From contig NZ_CP054212.1 in assembly GCF_013285385.1 (NCBI RefSeq), forward strand, positions 1 to 64,000: DNA of 64,000 nt, written 5' to 3'. Below are positions 43,064 through 51,726 of the stretch, piece after piece. This stretch comes from Paramixta manurensis (GTDB taxonomy: Bacteria; Pseudomonadota; Gammaproteobacteria; Enterobacterales; Enterobacteriaceae). Made by a program: the position numbers and the translations under genes. A model generated the notes under the pieces. That model ran no database searches, had not been told where the DNA came from, and worked only from the letters and a program-made list of their open reading frames with translations. The first letter of the stretch is position 1; each line of letters starts with the position of its first letter.

Positions 43064-44086
43064 TCACCGCGTTGTCGTGGAGCCCCGCACAATTAATTCG
43101 CCGGAAAAAACCTGCTCGCTCACCGGCGCATTATCGCCCTCGATACGACGAATCACCTGCTCCAGAGCGGCATAGCCTATCTGCCAGGTCGGCTGTTTCA
43201 GAGTGGTGATACCAACGCCTGCCAGCTCCGCCCATTCCAACTCGTCAAACCCAAGCAGGCCGATTTCCTCGCCCCAATTCAGGCCAAGACGGCGCAATGC
43301 CCGCGCGGCCTGGAGCGTGAGTGCGCCGTTTGCCACCAACACTGCGGCAGGCTCACCGCGATGGCGCTGGTAAAAGTCGAGTAATACCTGTTCAAGTTGG
43401 TCAGCGTCGGTTAGCGCCACTTCGGCGCTTTCGGTAATCAGATCGTGGCGATCGCGTGCACAGGAGACAAAGGCTTCCAGACGCTCCTGACGGGTGTTCA
43501 CTAATCCGAGAGGCTCGCTAAGAAACAGCAACGCCCGGTAACCTTGATCAATCAGGTGGCGAGTGGCTACCGTCGCCGCTTCGGTGTTATTCAGCCCAAT
43601 GACATCGCAGGCAAAATCAGGAATTTTACGGTCAATCAGCACCATTGGCAGGAGTGATTGTTGCAGCCGGCCCAGCGCCTCTTCGCGCATGCCAACGGCA
43701 TTGACCACAATGCCCTCCACCTGATAGCTGCTTAATAATTGAAGATAATGCTGTTCCTGGTCTACTTCGTTATTGGTGTTACAGACCAGCAGAGTGAACC
43801 CCTGCGCCCGGCAGGCGGCTTCAATCCCGCTCAGTACGTCGACGGAATAGGGGTTGGTAATATCGGCAATGATCAAGCCAATCAACCGTGTTCGGCCGCG
43901 TTTTAGACCACGCGCCATCTGGCTAGGACGATAATCCAGCGCGGCAATGGCGTGCTCTATCCGCTGTTTTAAATCAGCCGAAAGGACCTGCAACTCGCCG
44001 TTAAGATAACGGGAAACGCTGGTTTTACCGGTTTGCGCCGCTTTCGCGACATCGCTGATGGTAGCTCGGGCGCCCTTACGATTCAT
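43064..44086 (-). CDS. ptxS: LacI-family regulator of 2-ketogluconate genes
   Basis: 340 aa. N-terminal LacI HTH (ATISDVAKAAQTGKTSVSRYL, shown in part, with hinge helix RPSQMARGLKRG) and a periplasmic-binding-like effector domain (LIGLIIADITNPY, LIDRKIPDF, LGFDELEWAELAGVGITTLKQP). It lies directly upstream of the kgu operon, as ptxS does in pseudomonads, so it is probably a 2-ketogluconate-responsive repressor. Name given by context and family. Confidence 0.82.
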   Translation of the reverse strand: MNRKGARATISDVAKAAQTGKTSVSRYLNGELQVLSADLKQRIEHAIAALDYRPSQMARGLKRGRTRLIGLIIADITNPYSVDVLSGIEAACRAQGFTLLVCNTNNEVDQEQHYLQLLSSYQVEGIVVNAVGMREEALGRLQQSLLPMVLIDRKIPDFACDVIGLNNTEAATVATRHLIDQGYRALLFLSEPLGLVNTRQERLEAFVSCARDRHDLITESAEVALTDADQLEQVLLDFYQRHRGEPAAVLVANGALTLQAARALRRLGLNWGEEIGLLGFDELEWAELAGVGITTLKQPTWQIGYAALEQVIRRIEGDNAPVSEQVFSGELIVRGSTTTR

Positions 44087-44189
44087 AGCTTTCCTTCTCT
44101 GTGCTCGTTCAGGCAGAGACTACCATAGCTTTTACTGTGGGTCCGCTATTGGCGTCAACGCGCTCCGATAGCGAACCCAATCCGGCGGG

Positions 44190-44852
44190 TTAAGAGAGTG
44201 GGCTAAGGGTAATTTCAACCCGACGGTTTTGCGCCTTACCGGCCTCGGTCGTATTGGTCGCGATAGGGTTATCCGGGCCTGCGCCGCTGGTGCGGATACG
44301 GTTCGCCGCCACGCCTTGGGTAATCAGAGCGCTACCCACGCCATCCGCGCGTTGTTGCGATAATCGCATATTCAATTCACGCGTGCCGGTACTGTCGGTG
44401 TAGCCGATAACGTTAACCGCTGTTTTTGGGTACTCTTTCAGCACCATTGCGACGCCGGTCAGCGTATTCGCGCCCGCCGGTTTCAGCGTACTGCTGTTAG
44501 AGTCGAAGGTGACATTATTCGGCATATTCAGAATGATGTTATCGCCATTGCGTGTAACGCTAACTCCGGTACCTTTCATTTTGTCACGCAGTTTGGCTTC
44601 CTGCACATCCATGTAATAACCCGCGCCGCCGCCCAACGCCGCGCCGGATGCCGCACCAATTAACGCGCCTTTACCCCGATCTTTTTTCGAAGAAGAGAGC
44701 ACGCCAACGCCTGCGCCGACCAGCGCGCCTAAGCCTGCGCCAATACCTGATTTACCCGCTTCCGATTCGCCGGTATAAGGATTAGTCGTACAGCCAGAAA
44801 GTACCATTGTGCCGCTTAGCAGCAACGATAACGCGATAACGCTTTTTTTCAT
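44190..44852 (-). CDS. yiaD: OmpA-family outer-membrane lipoprotein YiaD
   Basis: 220 aa. Lipoprotein signal with Cys21 in LSGCTTNPY, then a glycine-zipper region (IGAGLGALVGAGVGVL and GALIGAASGAALGGGAGYY), and a C-terminal OmpA peptidoglycan-binding domain (about 105-218) with NVIGYTDSTG and LSQQRADGV. Very close to E. coli YiaD. In E. coli yiaD adjoins ghrB; here avtA, ghrB and kgu genes lie near it in a rearranged order. Confidence 0.94.
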   Translation of the reverse strand: MKKSVIALSLLLSGTMVLSGCTTNPYTGESEAGKSGIGAGLGALVGAGVGVLSSSKKDRGKGALIGAASGAALGGGAGYYMDVQEAKLRDKMKGTGVSVTRNGDNIILNMPNNVTFDSNSSTLKPAGANTLTGVAMVLKEYPKTAVNVIGYTDSTGTRELNMRLSQQRADGVGSALITQGVAANRIRTSGAGPDNPIATNTTEAGKAQNRRVEITLSPLS

Positions 44853-44966
44853 TCATATTCCCTCAGGAAGGTTTCCATGGGTGAGGTGACACCCGTACGC
44901 GGCCTAATTATGCCGTGTAATGATGGAGAAAATATCCTGGGGAATGTCCTGGTTTGTAAAGTTACG

Positions 44967-45530
44967 CTACTGATTATTATCGGGATGGCAAAAACAGCCG
45001 GTAATATGGTCGTTAATTAACCCACAGGCTTGCATAAACGAATAGCAAATGGTGGAGCCAACAAATTTGAAGCCGCGTTTTTTAAGCGCTTTTGACATTG
45101 CTTCCGAAACCGCGCTCTGCGTCGGTGCTGCCCGGTAATCCGCATAACGGTGTATTTGCGGTTGGTTATCGACAAAGTTCCAGACAAAACGGGTAAATTC
45201 TTCACCTTGCGCCTCCATCGCCAGATACGCCCGCGCGTTAGCAATAATGGCGGAGATCTTACCGCGATGGCGAATAATGCCGCTATCCTGCATCAGCCGT
45301 TCAACGTCGGCCTCGCCCATTAGCGCCACCGCTTGCGGATCAAACTGATGGAAGGCGCGCCGGTAGTTTTCCCGTTTTTTCAATACCGTGATCCACGACA
45401 AACCCGCCTGTTGTCCCTCCAGACACAGCATTTCAAAAAGCGCCGTGCTATCGGTTTGCGGGATCCCCCACTCGGTATCGTGGTAGGCGAGGTATAACGG
45501 ATCTTGAGTAACCCAACCGCATCGTTGCAT
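44967..45530 (-). CDS. tag: DNA-3-methyladenine glycosylase I
   Basis: 187 aa (E. coli Tag 187). Removes 3-methyladenine from alkylated DNA, starting base-excision repair. Zinc ligands as in Tag: Cys4 (MQRCGWV), His17 (AYHDTEWG), and His and Cys in the C-terminal DHITGCFCH. Catalytic-site stretch CLEGQQAGLSWITVLKKRE near 32. E. coli has tag near yiaD too, so the neighbourhood is conserved. Confidence 0.95.
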   Translation of the reverse strand: MQRCGWVTQDPLYLAYHDTEWGIPQTDSTALFEMLCLEGQQAGLSWITVLKKRENYRRAFHQFDPQAVALMGEADVERLMQDSGIIRHRGKISAIIANARAYLAMEAQGEEFTRFVWNFVDNQPQIHRYADYRAAPTQSAVSEAMSKALKKRGFKFVGSTICYSFMQACGLINDHITGCFCHPDNNQ

Positions 45531-45679
45531 GGTTCAAATTCCTTATCATTAACGTGCATAAATTACCGGTGAAAGCCTTGACGTAGTGTGCAAACGGTCA
45601 ATAGTTAATAAACGGATTTGTTCTAATCCATAAATACTACGAAACTTTTCGCGTTTGGGCTCTGGCTGGAGTCACCTTT

Positions 45680-47677
45680 ATGCTGCAGAAAAGACAGTGC
45701 AAAGGCCACCCTTTTTCCGTTATTACGGTATTGGTGGTCGGGTATTTATATGGCGCGCCGCCAGCTTTTGGCTGGGATCAACTGTATGTCTTTGGCGATA
45801 GCCTGAGCGATAGCGGTAACAATGGTCGTTATACCTGGGATGGCAGCCGCCATCCACTGTATGACGATGTGCTGGCGCAAAAAATTCATCAAACCCTCAC
45901 GCCTTCCGATGAGGGCGGCACCAACTATGCGGCAGGCGGCGCGGTGGCGGTTCCGGCATTAAACCCCGAGGATAATACCCAACAACAAGTACAAACCTAT
46001 TTAGCGCAGCATGACGGGCAGGCCGATGCGAACGGATTGTACGTGCATTGGATCGGCGGTAATGACCTGGCCGCTGCGGCGTTGAACCCGGCCGGTGCGA
46101 CGGAAATTGTAAACGGGAGTGCTTTTGCGGCGGCAAGCCAGGTAAAAACGCTGATGGCGGCGGGCGCAGACACGATTATTGTTCCGACGGTGCCCAATGT
46201 TGGCGCAACGCCTGCGCTGTTGGAAGCCGTAATTCAGAGCGGGCTGGCGCCAGTTGCCAGTAACGCGTTGGCTGCCGCATTTCAGGCATTGGATGCTCAC
46301 GCTACGTTAAACGCTAACCAGCGACAACAGGCCATTCATGATGCGCTCTATGCCGCCGCTGGCAGCGCCACGGCGATCCCGACGCTGCGTCAAGCCATTG
46401 CCAGGCAACTGATTACCGCATGGGAGAGTGCGAGTCAGAACGCCGCGGCATTGACCGATCGTTATAACCAGCAGGAAGATCAGCAACTCGCCCTGTTGAA
46501 CGGCAATATTGTGCGGGTGGATATTAATCGGCTGTTTAATGAGGTCATTGCCGATCCCGCGCTCTATGGGCTGAGTAATACGGCAGGAATGGCGTGTCCG
46601 CCAGGCGTTTCGGCCAGCGACTGCGGCGAATCCACGCCCGGTTTTTCCCACGCGCAGGCGTTCCTGTTTGCCGATCGTTTACATCCCGGGCCAGCCACTC
46701 ATCAACTGATCGGCGATTACATTCAATCGGTACTGGATGCGCCGGCGCAGGTCGTGGCGCTAAATCAGGCCACGCTGGCTATGTCGCGCGATGTGCGTAA
46801 CACACTGGATAGCCGTTTACAGCAGCAGCGCCATGATGCGCGCGCGGTCGGCGACGTGACGATTTATGGCGGCTATGCCGGGCAACATGATGATTATACG
46901 GCTAATCTGGCGGCAGCCGATGGCGACGCTACGACCCATAACCTTTCGCTCGGCGTTGATTACCGGCTAACGGAAGCGTGGTTGATCGGCGCGCTGGTCT
47001 CAGGATCGAATGACAGCCAGCGTCCCACGCCGGATTACCAGTATAAAATGCGTGGCTGGTTAGTTTCAGCCTACAGCGAATTGGCGCTATTCGAGAATGG
47101 CTACGTTAATGCGGATGTGCATTTTGCCTCGGTGAATTATGACGATATCCGCCGCCGTATTCAGCTTGGCCCGGCTATCCGCAGTGAAACGGGCGATACG
47201 GAGGGGAAACAAATCGGCGCGCGCGTTACCGCAGGCTGGGATTTCCCGTTGTCCCCGGCGTTGCGTACCGGGCCGGTGGCGCAATATGCGCTCGATTACA
47301 GCAACGTTTCCGGCTATAGCGAAAACGGCAGTAGCAGCACCGCGATGCGCTTTAATGACCAAACCGCACATTCGCAAATTGGCGCACTGGGTTGGCGGTT
47401 TGATTCGCAACTCGGCTGGGTTAATCCGTGGGCAGAGGTCAGCTATAACCATCAATTTGGCGATAATGTCTGGCGGACCAGCGGCGGCCTCAAGTCCACC
47501 GCCACTTCTTTTACCCGTGATACGGCTGAACAGGATACGAATTGGGTTGATGTCACGCTCGGCGCGCATGTGCCGTTAGGAGAAACCATGGCGGCCTTCG
47601 CCTCGGTCTCACAAACGGGCGGTCTGAGTTCCGGTGAACAATTTATGTATAACCTTGGCGTGAGCGCCAAATTTTAA
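45680..47677 (+). CDS. GDSL esterase autotransporter
   Basis: 665 aa type Va autotransporter. A signal-peptide-like N-terminus (to about 31), then a GDSL/SGNH esterase passenger: block I YVFGDSLSDSGNNG near 36-49 (nucleophile Ser), block II Gly in NYAAGGAV, block III GGNDLA near 119, and catalytic DxxH in FADRLHPG near 331. The C-terminal ~265 residues form a beta-barrel with repeated amphipathic strands, ending in aromatic Phe (GVSAKF). It resembles EstA-type lipases/esterases that stay on the cell surface. The N-terminus has an extra basic stretch before the hydrophobic core. It has its own promoter region; single gene. Confidence 0.9.
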   Translation: MLQKRQCKGHPFSVITVLVVGYLYGAPPAFGWDQLYVFGDSLSDSGNNGRYTWDGSRHPLYDDVLAQKIHQTLTPSDEGGTNYAAGGAVAVPALNPEDNTQQQVQTYLAQHDGQADANGLYVHWIGGNDLAAAALNPAGATEIVNGSAFAAASQVKTLMAAGADTIIVPTVPNVGATPALLEAVIQSGLAPVASNALAAAFQALDAHATLNANQRQQAIHDALYAAAGSATAIPTLRQAIARQLITAWESASQNAAALTDRYNQQEDQQLALLNGNIVRVDINRLFNEVIADPALYGLSNTAGMACPPGVSASDCGESTPGFSHAQAFLFADRLHPGPATHQLIGDYIQSVLDAPAQVVALNQATLAMSRDVRNTLDSRLQQQRHDARAVGDVTIYGGYAGQHDDYTANLAAADGDATTHNLSLGVDYRLTEAWLIGALVSGSNDSQRPTPDYQYKMRGWLVSAYSELALFENGYVNADVHFASVNYDDIRRRIQLGPAIRSETGDTEGKQIGARVTAGWDFPLSPALRTGPVAQYALDYSNVSGYSENGSSSTAMRFNDQTAHSQIGALGWRFDSQLGWVNPWAEVSYNHQFGDNVWRTSGGLKSTATSFTRDTAEQDTNWVDVTLGAHVPLGETMAAFASVSQTGGLSSGEQFMYNLGVSAKF

Positions 47678-47848
47678 CCTGTTACAAAACAGCAAGTTAA
47701 TAGAAAAATTAAAATTAATTAAAAAATAGCTTGATATTAAATAGTGCACAACTTAAATTGAGCTTCACCAAACAAACCCGCAACACCCCATATTCATTTA
47801 AATAGCGTGCTATTTAATAGTAAATAAAATAGATTGAGGATTAAGACC

Positions 47849-48859
47849 ATGAAAATGAAAAGCCTGTTTACCAGCGTTCTGCTCGCTTCTATGTCTGCCA
47901 GTAGCTTTGCCGCCGATGCGCCGTATGCCGATCGCGGAGTGAAAAGTTTTCTGGATGCGTTAAATGGCAGCGGCGGTAAACCGATTGAGCAGTTGTCGCC
48001 GCAGGAGGCGCGGCAGGTATTGATTGGCGCGCAAAAAGGCGCCGCGATGCCGGACGCAGATGTGAGCGAAAAAACCATTACTGTCGACGGGCAAAAAATC
48101 TCGTTGAATATTGTGAAGCCGAAAAATAGCCACGGTACGTTACCGGTATTCATGTTCTTCCACGGCGGCGGCTGGATTCTGGGCGATTTTCAAACCCACG
48201 AGCGCTTTGTGCGTGATTTAGTGGTGCAGTCGGGCGCGGCGGCGGTTTTCGTTAACTACACGCCTTCTCCTGAAGCCCATTTCCCGGTCGCGATTGAACA
48301 GGCTTATGCAGCGACACGTTGGGTTGCCGAGCATGGTAAAGAGATTGGCGTAGATGGTTCACGCCTGGCGCTGGCCGGTAACAGCGTCGGCGGCAATATG
48401 GTTGCGGCGGTGGCCCAGCAGGCCAAACAACACCATACGCCAGCCATTCGTTATCAAGTCATGTTCTGGCCGGTTACCGACGCGAACTTTGATACCGGTT
48501 CATACCATCAGTTCCAAAACGGCTACTTCCTGACGAAAAATATGATGAAGTGGTTCTGGGATGCCTACACAACCGATGCGCAGGCGCGCAATAACATTCT
48601 GGCTTCACCGTTACGTGCTACCAGCGCAGATCTGCAAGGCTTGCCACCGGCGCTGATCCAGACCGCAGAGCTGGATGTCCTGCGCGATGAGGGTGAAGCC
48701 TATGGTCGCAAACTGGATGCCGCCGGGGTGGATGTAACCGTCACGCGGTATAACGGTGTGATTCACGACTTTGGTCTGCTGAATGCGCTGAGCCAGGTTC
48801 CGGCGACCCGCGCGGCACTGTTACAGGCGGCAACCGAATTGAAAACACATTTGAAATAA
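47849..48859 (+). CDS. Secreted alpha/beta hydrolase (HSL-type esterase-like)
   Basis: 336 aa from ATG 47849 (AGGA about 9 nt upstream). The frame extends to a TTG at 47834 without need. Sec signal peptide ending SSFA before AD. Hormone-sensitive-lipase-type features: HGGGW oxyanion loop near 110, nucleophile elbow GNSVGGN near 185, Asp in AELDVLRDEG near 281, and His in GVIHDFG near 311. The full catalytic triad and a periplasmic location suggest an esterase on small acyl substrates. It sits next to the GDSL autotransporter gene but is separated by 171 bp of AT-rich DNA, so co-regulation is uncertain. Confidence 0.84.
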   Translation: MKMKSLFTSVLLASMSASSFAADAPYADRGVKSFLDALNGSGGKPIEQLSPQEARQVLIGAQKGAAMPDADVSEKTITVDGQKISLNIVKPKNSHGTLPVFMFFHGGGWILGDFQTHERFVRDLVVQSGAAAVFVNYTPSPEAHFPVAIEQAYAATRWVAEHGKEIGVDGSRLALAGNSVGGNMVAAVAQQAKQHHTPAIRYQVMFWPVTDANFDTGSYHQFQNGYFLTKNMMKWFWDAYTTDAQARNNILASPLRATSADLQGLPPALIQTAELDVLRDEGEAYGRKLDAAGVDVTVTRYNGVIHDFGLLNALSQVPATRAALLQAATELKTHLK

Positions 48860-48878
48860 GCCGTCAGGCGGCGTTCGT

Positions 48879-48906
48879 TGTGGCCGGGTAACGCTATCCG
48901 GCCACA
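48879..48906 (+). terminator. Hairpin after the alpha/beta hydrolase gene
   Basis: Perfect 9-bp stem TGTGGCCGG (48879-48887) / CCGGCCACA (48898-48906) with a 10-nt loop. No T-run follows, so it is either a weak terminator or an RNA-stabilising hairpin. Confidence 0.45.
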
Positions 48907-49014
48907 GTGTAGGATTGGGAAGTCTTCACCTATATCGACTTGCGGCATCAATAGAGAAACGCCCGTCTCACGCAGGCATATAATCAGCCTGCTAATCATA
49001 AATTGAGAAATGAT

Positions 49015-49659
49015 ATGGGTGATGATTTACACATAATAGCGGTAAAACTGGTGGGTTTTATCGGCTGCGCGCTGTTTCTGGTGTTGATGATGGGGCTGGT
49101 TTATATCGATGTAAACTGGATGAACAACGCCGTACACGAACTCTCTTTCACTGAAATCATTCAAGAAACCATTCTCGGCTGCATCGCACTGTTGTTCTTT
49201 GCCAGCGCTTCCCGGCGCGGCGCCCTGAAATATAGCCTGGTATTGGTCGGCGGCTTTTTTACCTGCATGTTAATTCGCGAGCTGGATTTTTTGTTTGATA
49301 CCATACACCACGGCGCATGGGTTTGGTTCGCCTTAGCGGTCGCCGTTATTTGCCTGCTGTTTGCCGCCCGCAGCCCGGCGAAAACCCTCGCCGGACTCGC
49401 CACCCTCATGCGCCATCCGGGTTGGAATATGATGGTCGCAGGGTTACTCACCATTCTGGTCTATTCACGTCTGTTCGGGATGCATCAGTTGTGGCAGCAA
49501 TTGATGCTGGAAGGTTATAACCGCACGGTAAAAAATATGGCGGAAGAGGGGACCGAGTTACTGGGTTACAGCTTGTGTTTATTCGCCACGCTGCGCTATC
49601 TGTGGGATTTGCGCCACCTAAAATCAGAGCCAAAAACCATTGCCTGGCAGTCACATTAA
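49015..49659 (+). CDS. Six-TM inner-membrane protein, unknown
   Basis: 214 aa from ATG 49015 (GAGAAA site; a TTG at 49003 is in frame). About six hydrophobic segments with charged loops, an RELDFLFD stretch after the third, and a conserved-looking KNMAEEGTELLGYSL near the last. No known domain recognised. It is the gene upstream of dnaT, with 169 bp between, and probably has its own transcript. Confidence 0.65.
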   Translation: MGDDLHIIAVKLVGFIGCALFLVLMMGLVYIDVNWMNNAVHELSFTEIIQETILGCIALLFFASASRRGALKYSLVLVGGFFTCMLIRELDFLFDTIHHGAWVWFALAVAVICLLFAARSPAKTLAGLATLMRHPGWNMMVAGLLTILVYSRLFGMHQLWQQLMLEGYNRTVKNMAEEGTELLGYSLCLFATLRYLWDLRHLKSEPKTIAWQSH

Positions 49660-49828
49660 CCGCGCCACTTACCAAAATTGTGAGCGGCATTCATGGGGTT
49701 GCCTGTCTTTCCCTCACAGGTTGCTGATTTTTGCGATCCTGCCCGCTAAACTTGTTAGAATTACGGTCGCAAGGCGAAAATGGGTCGCGTTGCGCCGTTT
49801 CGCCTGAATTACAACCTGGAATTTTACC

Positions 49829-50377
49829 ATGTCCGTCAAGATATTAACCTCTACGATCATTGGCCTTGATGCATTTCGTCAGGACCCGATAACTGCGCTG
49901 GCTTCCGCCGGAGAAGGCACGTTAGCGGTGTTTGAACACAATGCGCCGGTGTTGTATGCGGTAACGCCTGACCGACTGGCTCGCCTGCTGGCGCTTGAGG
50001 CTGCGGCTAACCAGGCGCAAAGCGATGTAGAATTGGACGCTCATTTCTATCAAGATGAACTCGCGCATCCTGACGCTATTCCGGTGCCGGCCGGGAAGTT
50101 CGCAATGTACGTCGGCTGGCAACCGGATGATGATTTTATGCGCCAGGCGGCGGTATGGGGCGTGGCGCTCAGCGCCCCGGCCACTGCGGCAGAGCTGGCC
50201 TCTTTTGTGACCTACTGGCAGGCAGAAGGCCGCTTGTTTCATCACGTACAGTGGCAGCAGAAACTGGCCCGTAGCCTGCAACAAGGGCGCGCGGCTAACG
50301 GCGGCAAACCTCAGCGTGATATGAACCAACTGCCTGAGCCCGATCAATCGATCCCGGATGGATTTCGAGGTGCATGA
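49829..50377 (+). CDS. dnaT: Primosomal protein DnaT
   Basis: Primosome component that helps PriA/PriB load DnaB-DnaC at restarted forks. 182 aa (E. coli 179). Shared blocks include VLYAVTPDRLARLLALE, PAGKFAMYVGWQPDDDF and ELASFVTYWQAEGRLFHHVQWQQKLARSLQ (shown as separate short motifs ending HHVQWQQKLARS). Overlaps dnaC at the ATGA junction, the same dnaT-dnaC arrangement as in E. coli. Confidence 0.94.
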   Translation: MSVKILTSTIIGLDAFRQDPITALASAGEGTLAVFEHNAPVLYAVTPDRLARLLALEAAANQAQSDVELDAHFYQDELAHPDAIPVPAGKFAMYVGWQPDDDFMRQAAVWGVALSAPATAAELASFVTYWQAEGRLFHHVQWQQKLARSLQQGRAANGGKPQRDMNQLPEPDQSIPDGFRGA

Positions 50378-51117
50378 TGAAAAGCCCGACTGAACTCTTC
50401 ACCCGTTTACAACGCATGATGCCCGCCAATGTAAAGCCAAAGTTTACGAATGGCGCCGAGCTATTAGCCTGGAATCAGGAACAGGGGCGGCTACGTTCCG
50501 AGGCGATCGTGCGAGAAAATCGGGCGATGAAAATGCAGCGTATTATGGGGCGCTCCGGTATCCGCGAGCTGCATATCAACTGCTCGTTTGATAATTATCG
50601 GGTCGAAAATGAGGGGCAACGCAAAGCGCTGGATTTGGCGCGGCAGTATGCGGCGGAATTTGATGGCAGCATCGCCAGTTTTGTCTTTTCCGGCAAGCCG
50701 GGTACCGGCAAAAATCACCTCGCGGCGGCCATTGGCAACCACTTAATTTTGCGCGGTAAAAGCGTGCTAATTGTGACGGTTGCCGACCTGATGTCCAGTA
50801 TGAAAGGGACGTTCAGCGGCGGCGGCGGCACTACGGAAGAGAGTTTGTTAAACGATCTCAGCACCGTTGATCTGTTGGTGATTGATGAAATTGGTATGCA
50901 GTCGGAATCACGTTATGAAAAAGTGATTATTAATCAGATTGTTGACCGGCGTTCTTCCTCAAAAAGACCCACCGGGATGTTGTCAAACCTCAACCATGCC
51001 GGAATGAACGCATTGCTGGGCGAACGCGTAATGGATCGTATGCGTCTCGGTAATAGCCTGTGGGTCACCTTCGACTGGGAAAGCTATCGTAGCCGCGTAA
51101 AAGGCGACGAATATTAA
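50377..51117 (+). CDS. dnaC: DNA replication protein DnaC
   Basis: AAA+ loader that delivers DnaB helicase to DNA. 246 aa from ATG 50377, which has GAGG 6 nt upstream; the adjacent ATG 50374 has only 3 nt. E. coli DnaC is 245 aa. Seen: Walker A GKPGTGKNHLA near 107, Walker B LLVIDEIGMQ near 168, sensor and Arg residues in IINQIVDRRSSSKRPTGM. Co-transcribed with dnaT. Confidence 0.95.
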   Translation: MKSPTELFTRLQRMMPANVKPKFTNGAELLAWNQEQGRLRSEAIVRENRAMKMQRIMGRSGIRELHINCSFDNYRVENEGQRKALDLARQYAAEFDGSIASFVFSGKPGTGKNHLAAAIGNHLILRGKSVLIVTVADLMSSMKGTFSGGGGTTEESLLNDLSTVDLLVIDEIGMQSESRYEKVIINQIVDRRSSSKRPTGMLSNLNHAGMNALLGERVMDRMRLGNSLWVTFDWESYRSRVKGDEY

Positions 51118-51152
51118 ATCGGCCATCACCTCTAATACCCGGAGACCGCTGG

Positions 51153-51716
51153 ATGAGTGTACGAGCCCACGCCGAGGCCATTGTGGCGGAGTTAGCCGCC
51201 AACAGTCAGTCGATTAATGATGATGAAATGGCGCAGCTTATCGCGGCGTTGCAACAGGCTGGGCATATTTTCCTGGCGGGCGCAGGCCGCAGTGGGGTTG
51301 CCATCGCCGCGTTCGCTAATCGGTTGATGCACTTAGGGTTTTCGGTGAGCGTGGTGGGAGAGGTGACCGCGCCGCACACCCGGCCAGGCGATCTGTTAGT
51401 GATCTGTTCCGGCTCGGGAGAGACCACCGGCCTGGTGGCGCTGGCGCAAAAAGCGTGTCAGGCGCAGGTGAAGTTGGCGGTTATCACCGCCAGCCCGTCA
51501 TCAAGGTTGGCCGGGCTGGCTGATTACCGGGTGAGCCTGTCTGGCGTGGCGTCAAAGCAGGCGGCGCCCGAGACGCGCCAGGCCGCACTTCAGCCAATGG
51601 GCTCCGCTTTTGAGCAGCTTTGTCTGGTGGTGTATGACGCACTGGTGCTGGCGTTAATGGCAACCCGCGCGGAAACGCATGCCAGCATGATGGCGCGCCA
51701 CGCCGATTTAGAGTAA
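51153..51716 (+). CDS. SIS-domain protein, 6-phospho-3-hexuloisomerase-like
   Basis: 187 aa single SIS domain with the PHI-type motifs HIFLAGAGRSGVAIAAFANRL near 40 and VICSGSGETTGLV near 85, and a C-terminal HASMMARHADLE like other HxlB proteins (which end in MxxRHxxLE). In methylotrophs this isomerises hexulose 6-phosphate to fructose 6-phosphate. Here no HxlA synthase is nearby, so the sugar phosphate is uncertain. It follows dnaC by 35 bp with its own GGAG site and converges on the ABC gene after 10 bp. Confidence 0.82.
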   Translation: MSVRAHAEAIVAELAANSQSINDDEMAQLIAALQQAGHIFLAGAGRSGVAIAAFANRLMHLGFSVSVVGEVTAPHTRPGDLLVICSGSGETTGLVALAQKACQAQVKLAVITASPSSRLAGLADYRVSLSGVASKQAAPETRQAALQPMGSAFEQLCLVVYDALVLALMATRAETHASMMARHADLE

Positions 51717-51726
51717 CGCGCCGCGC

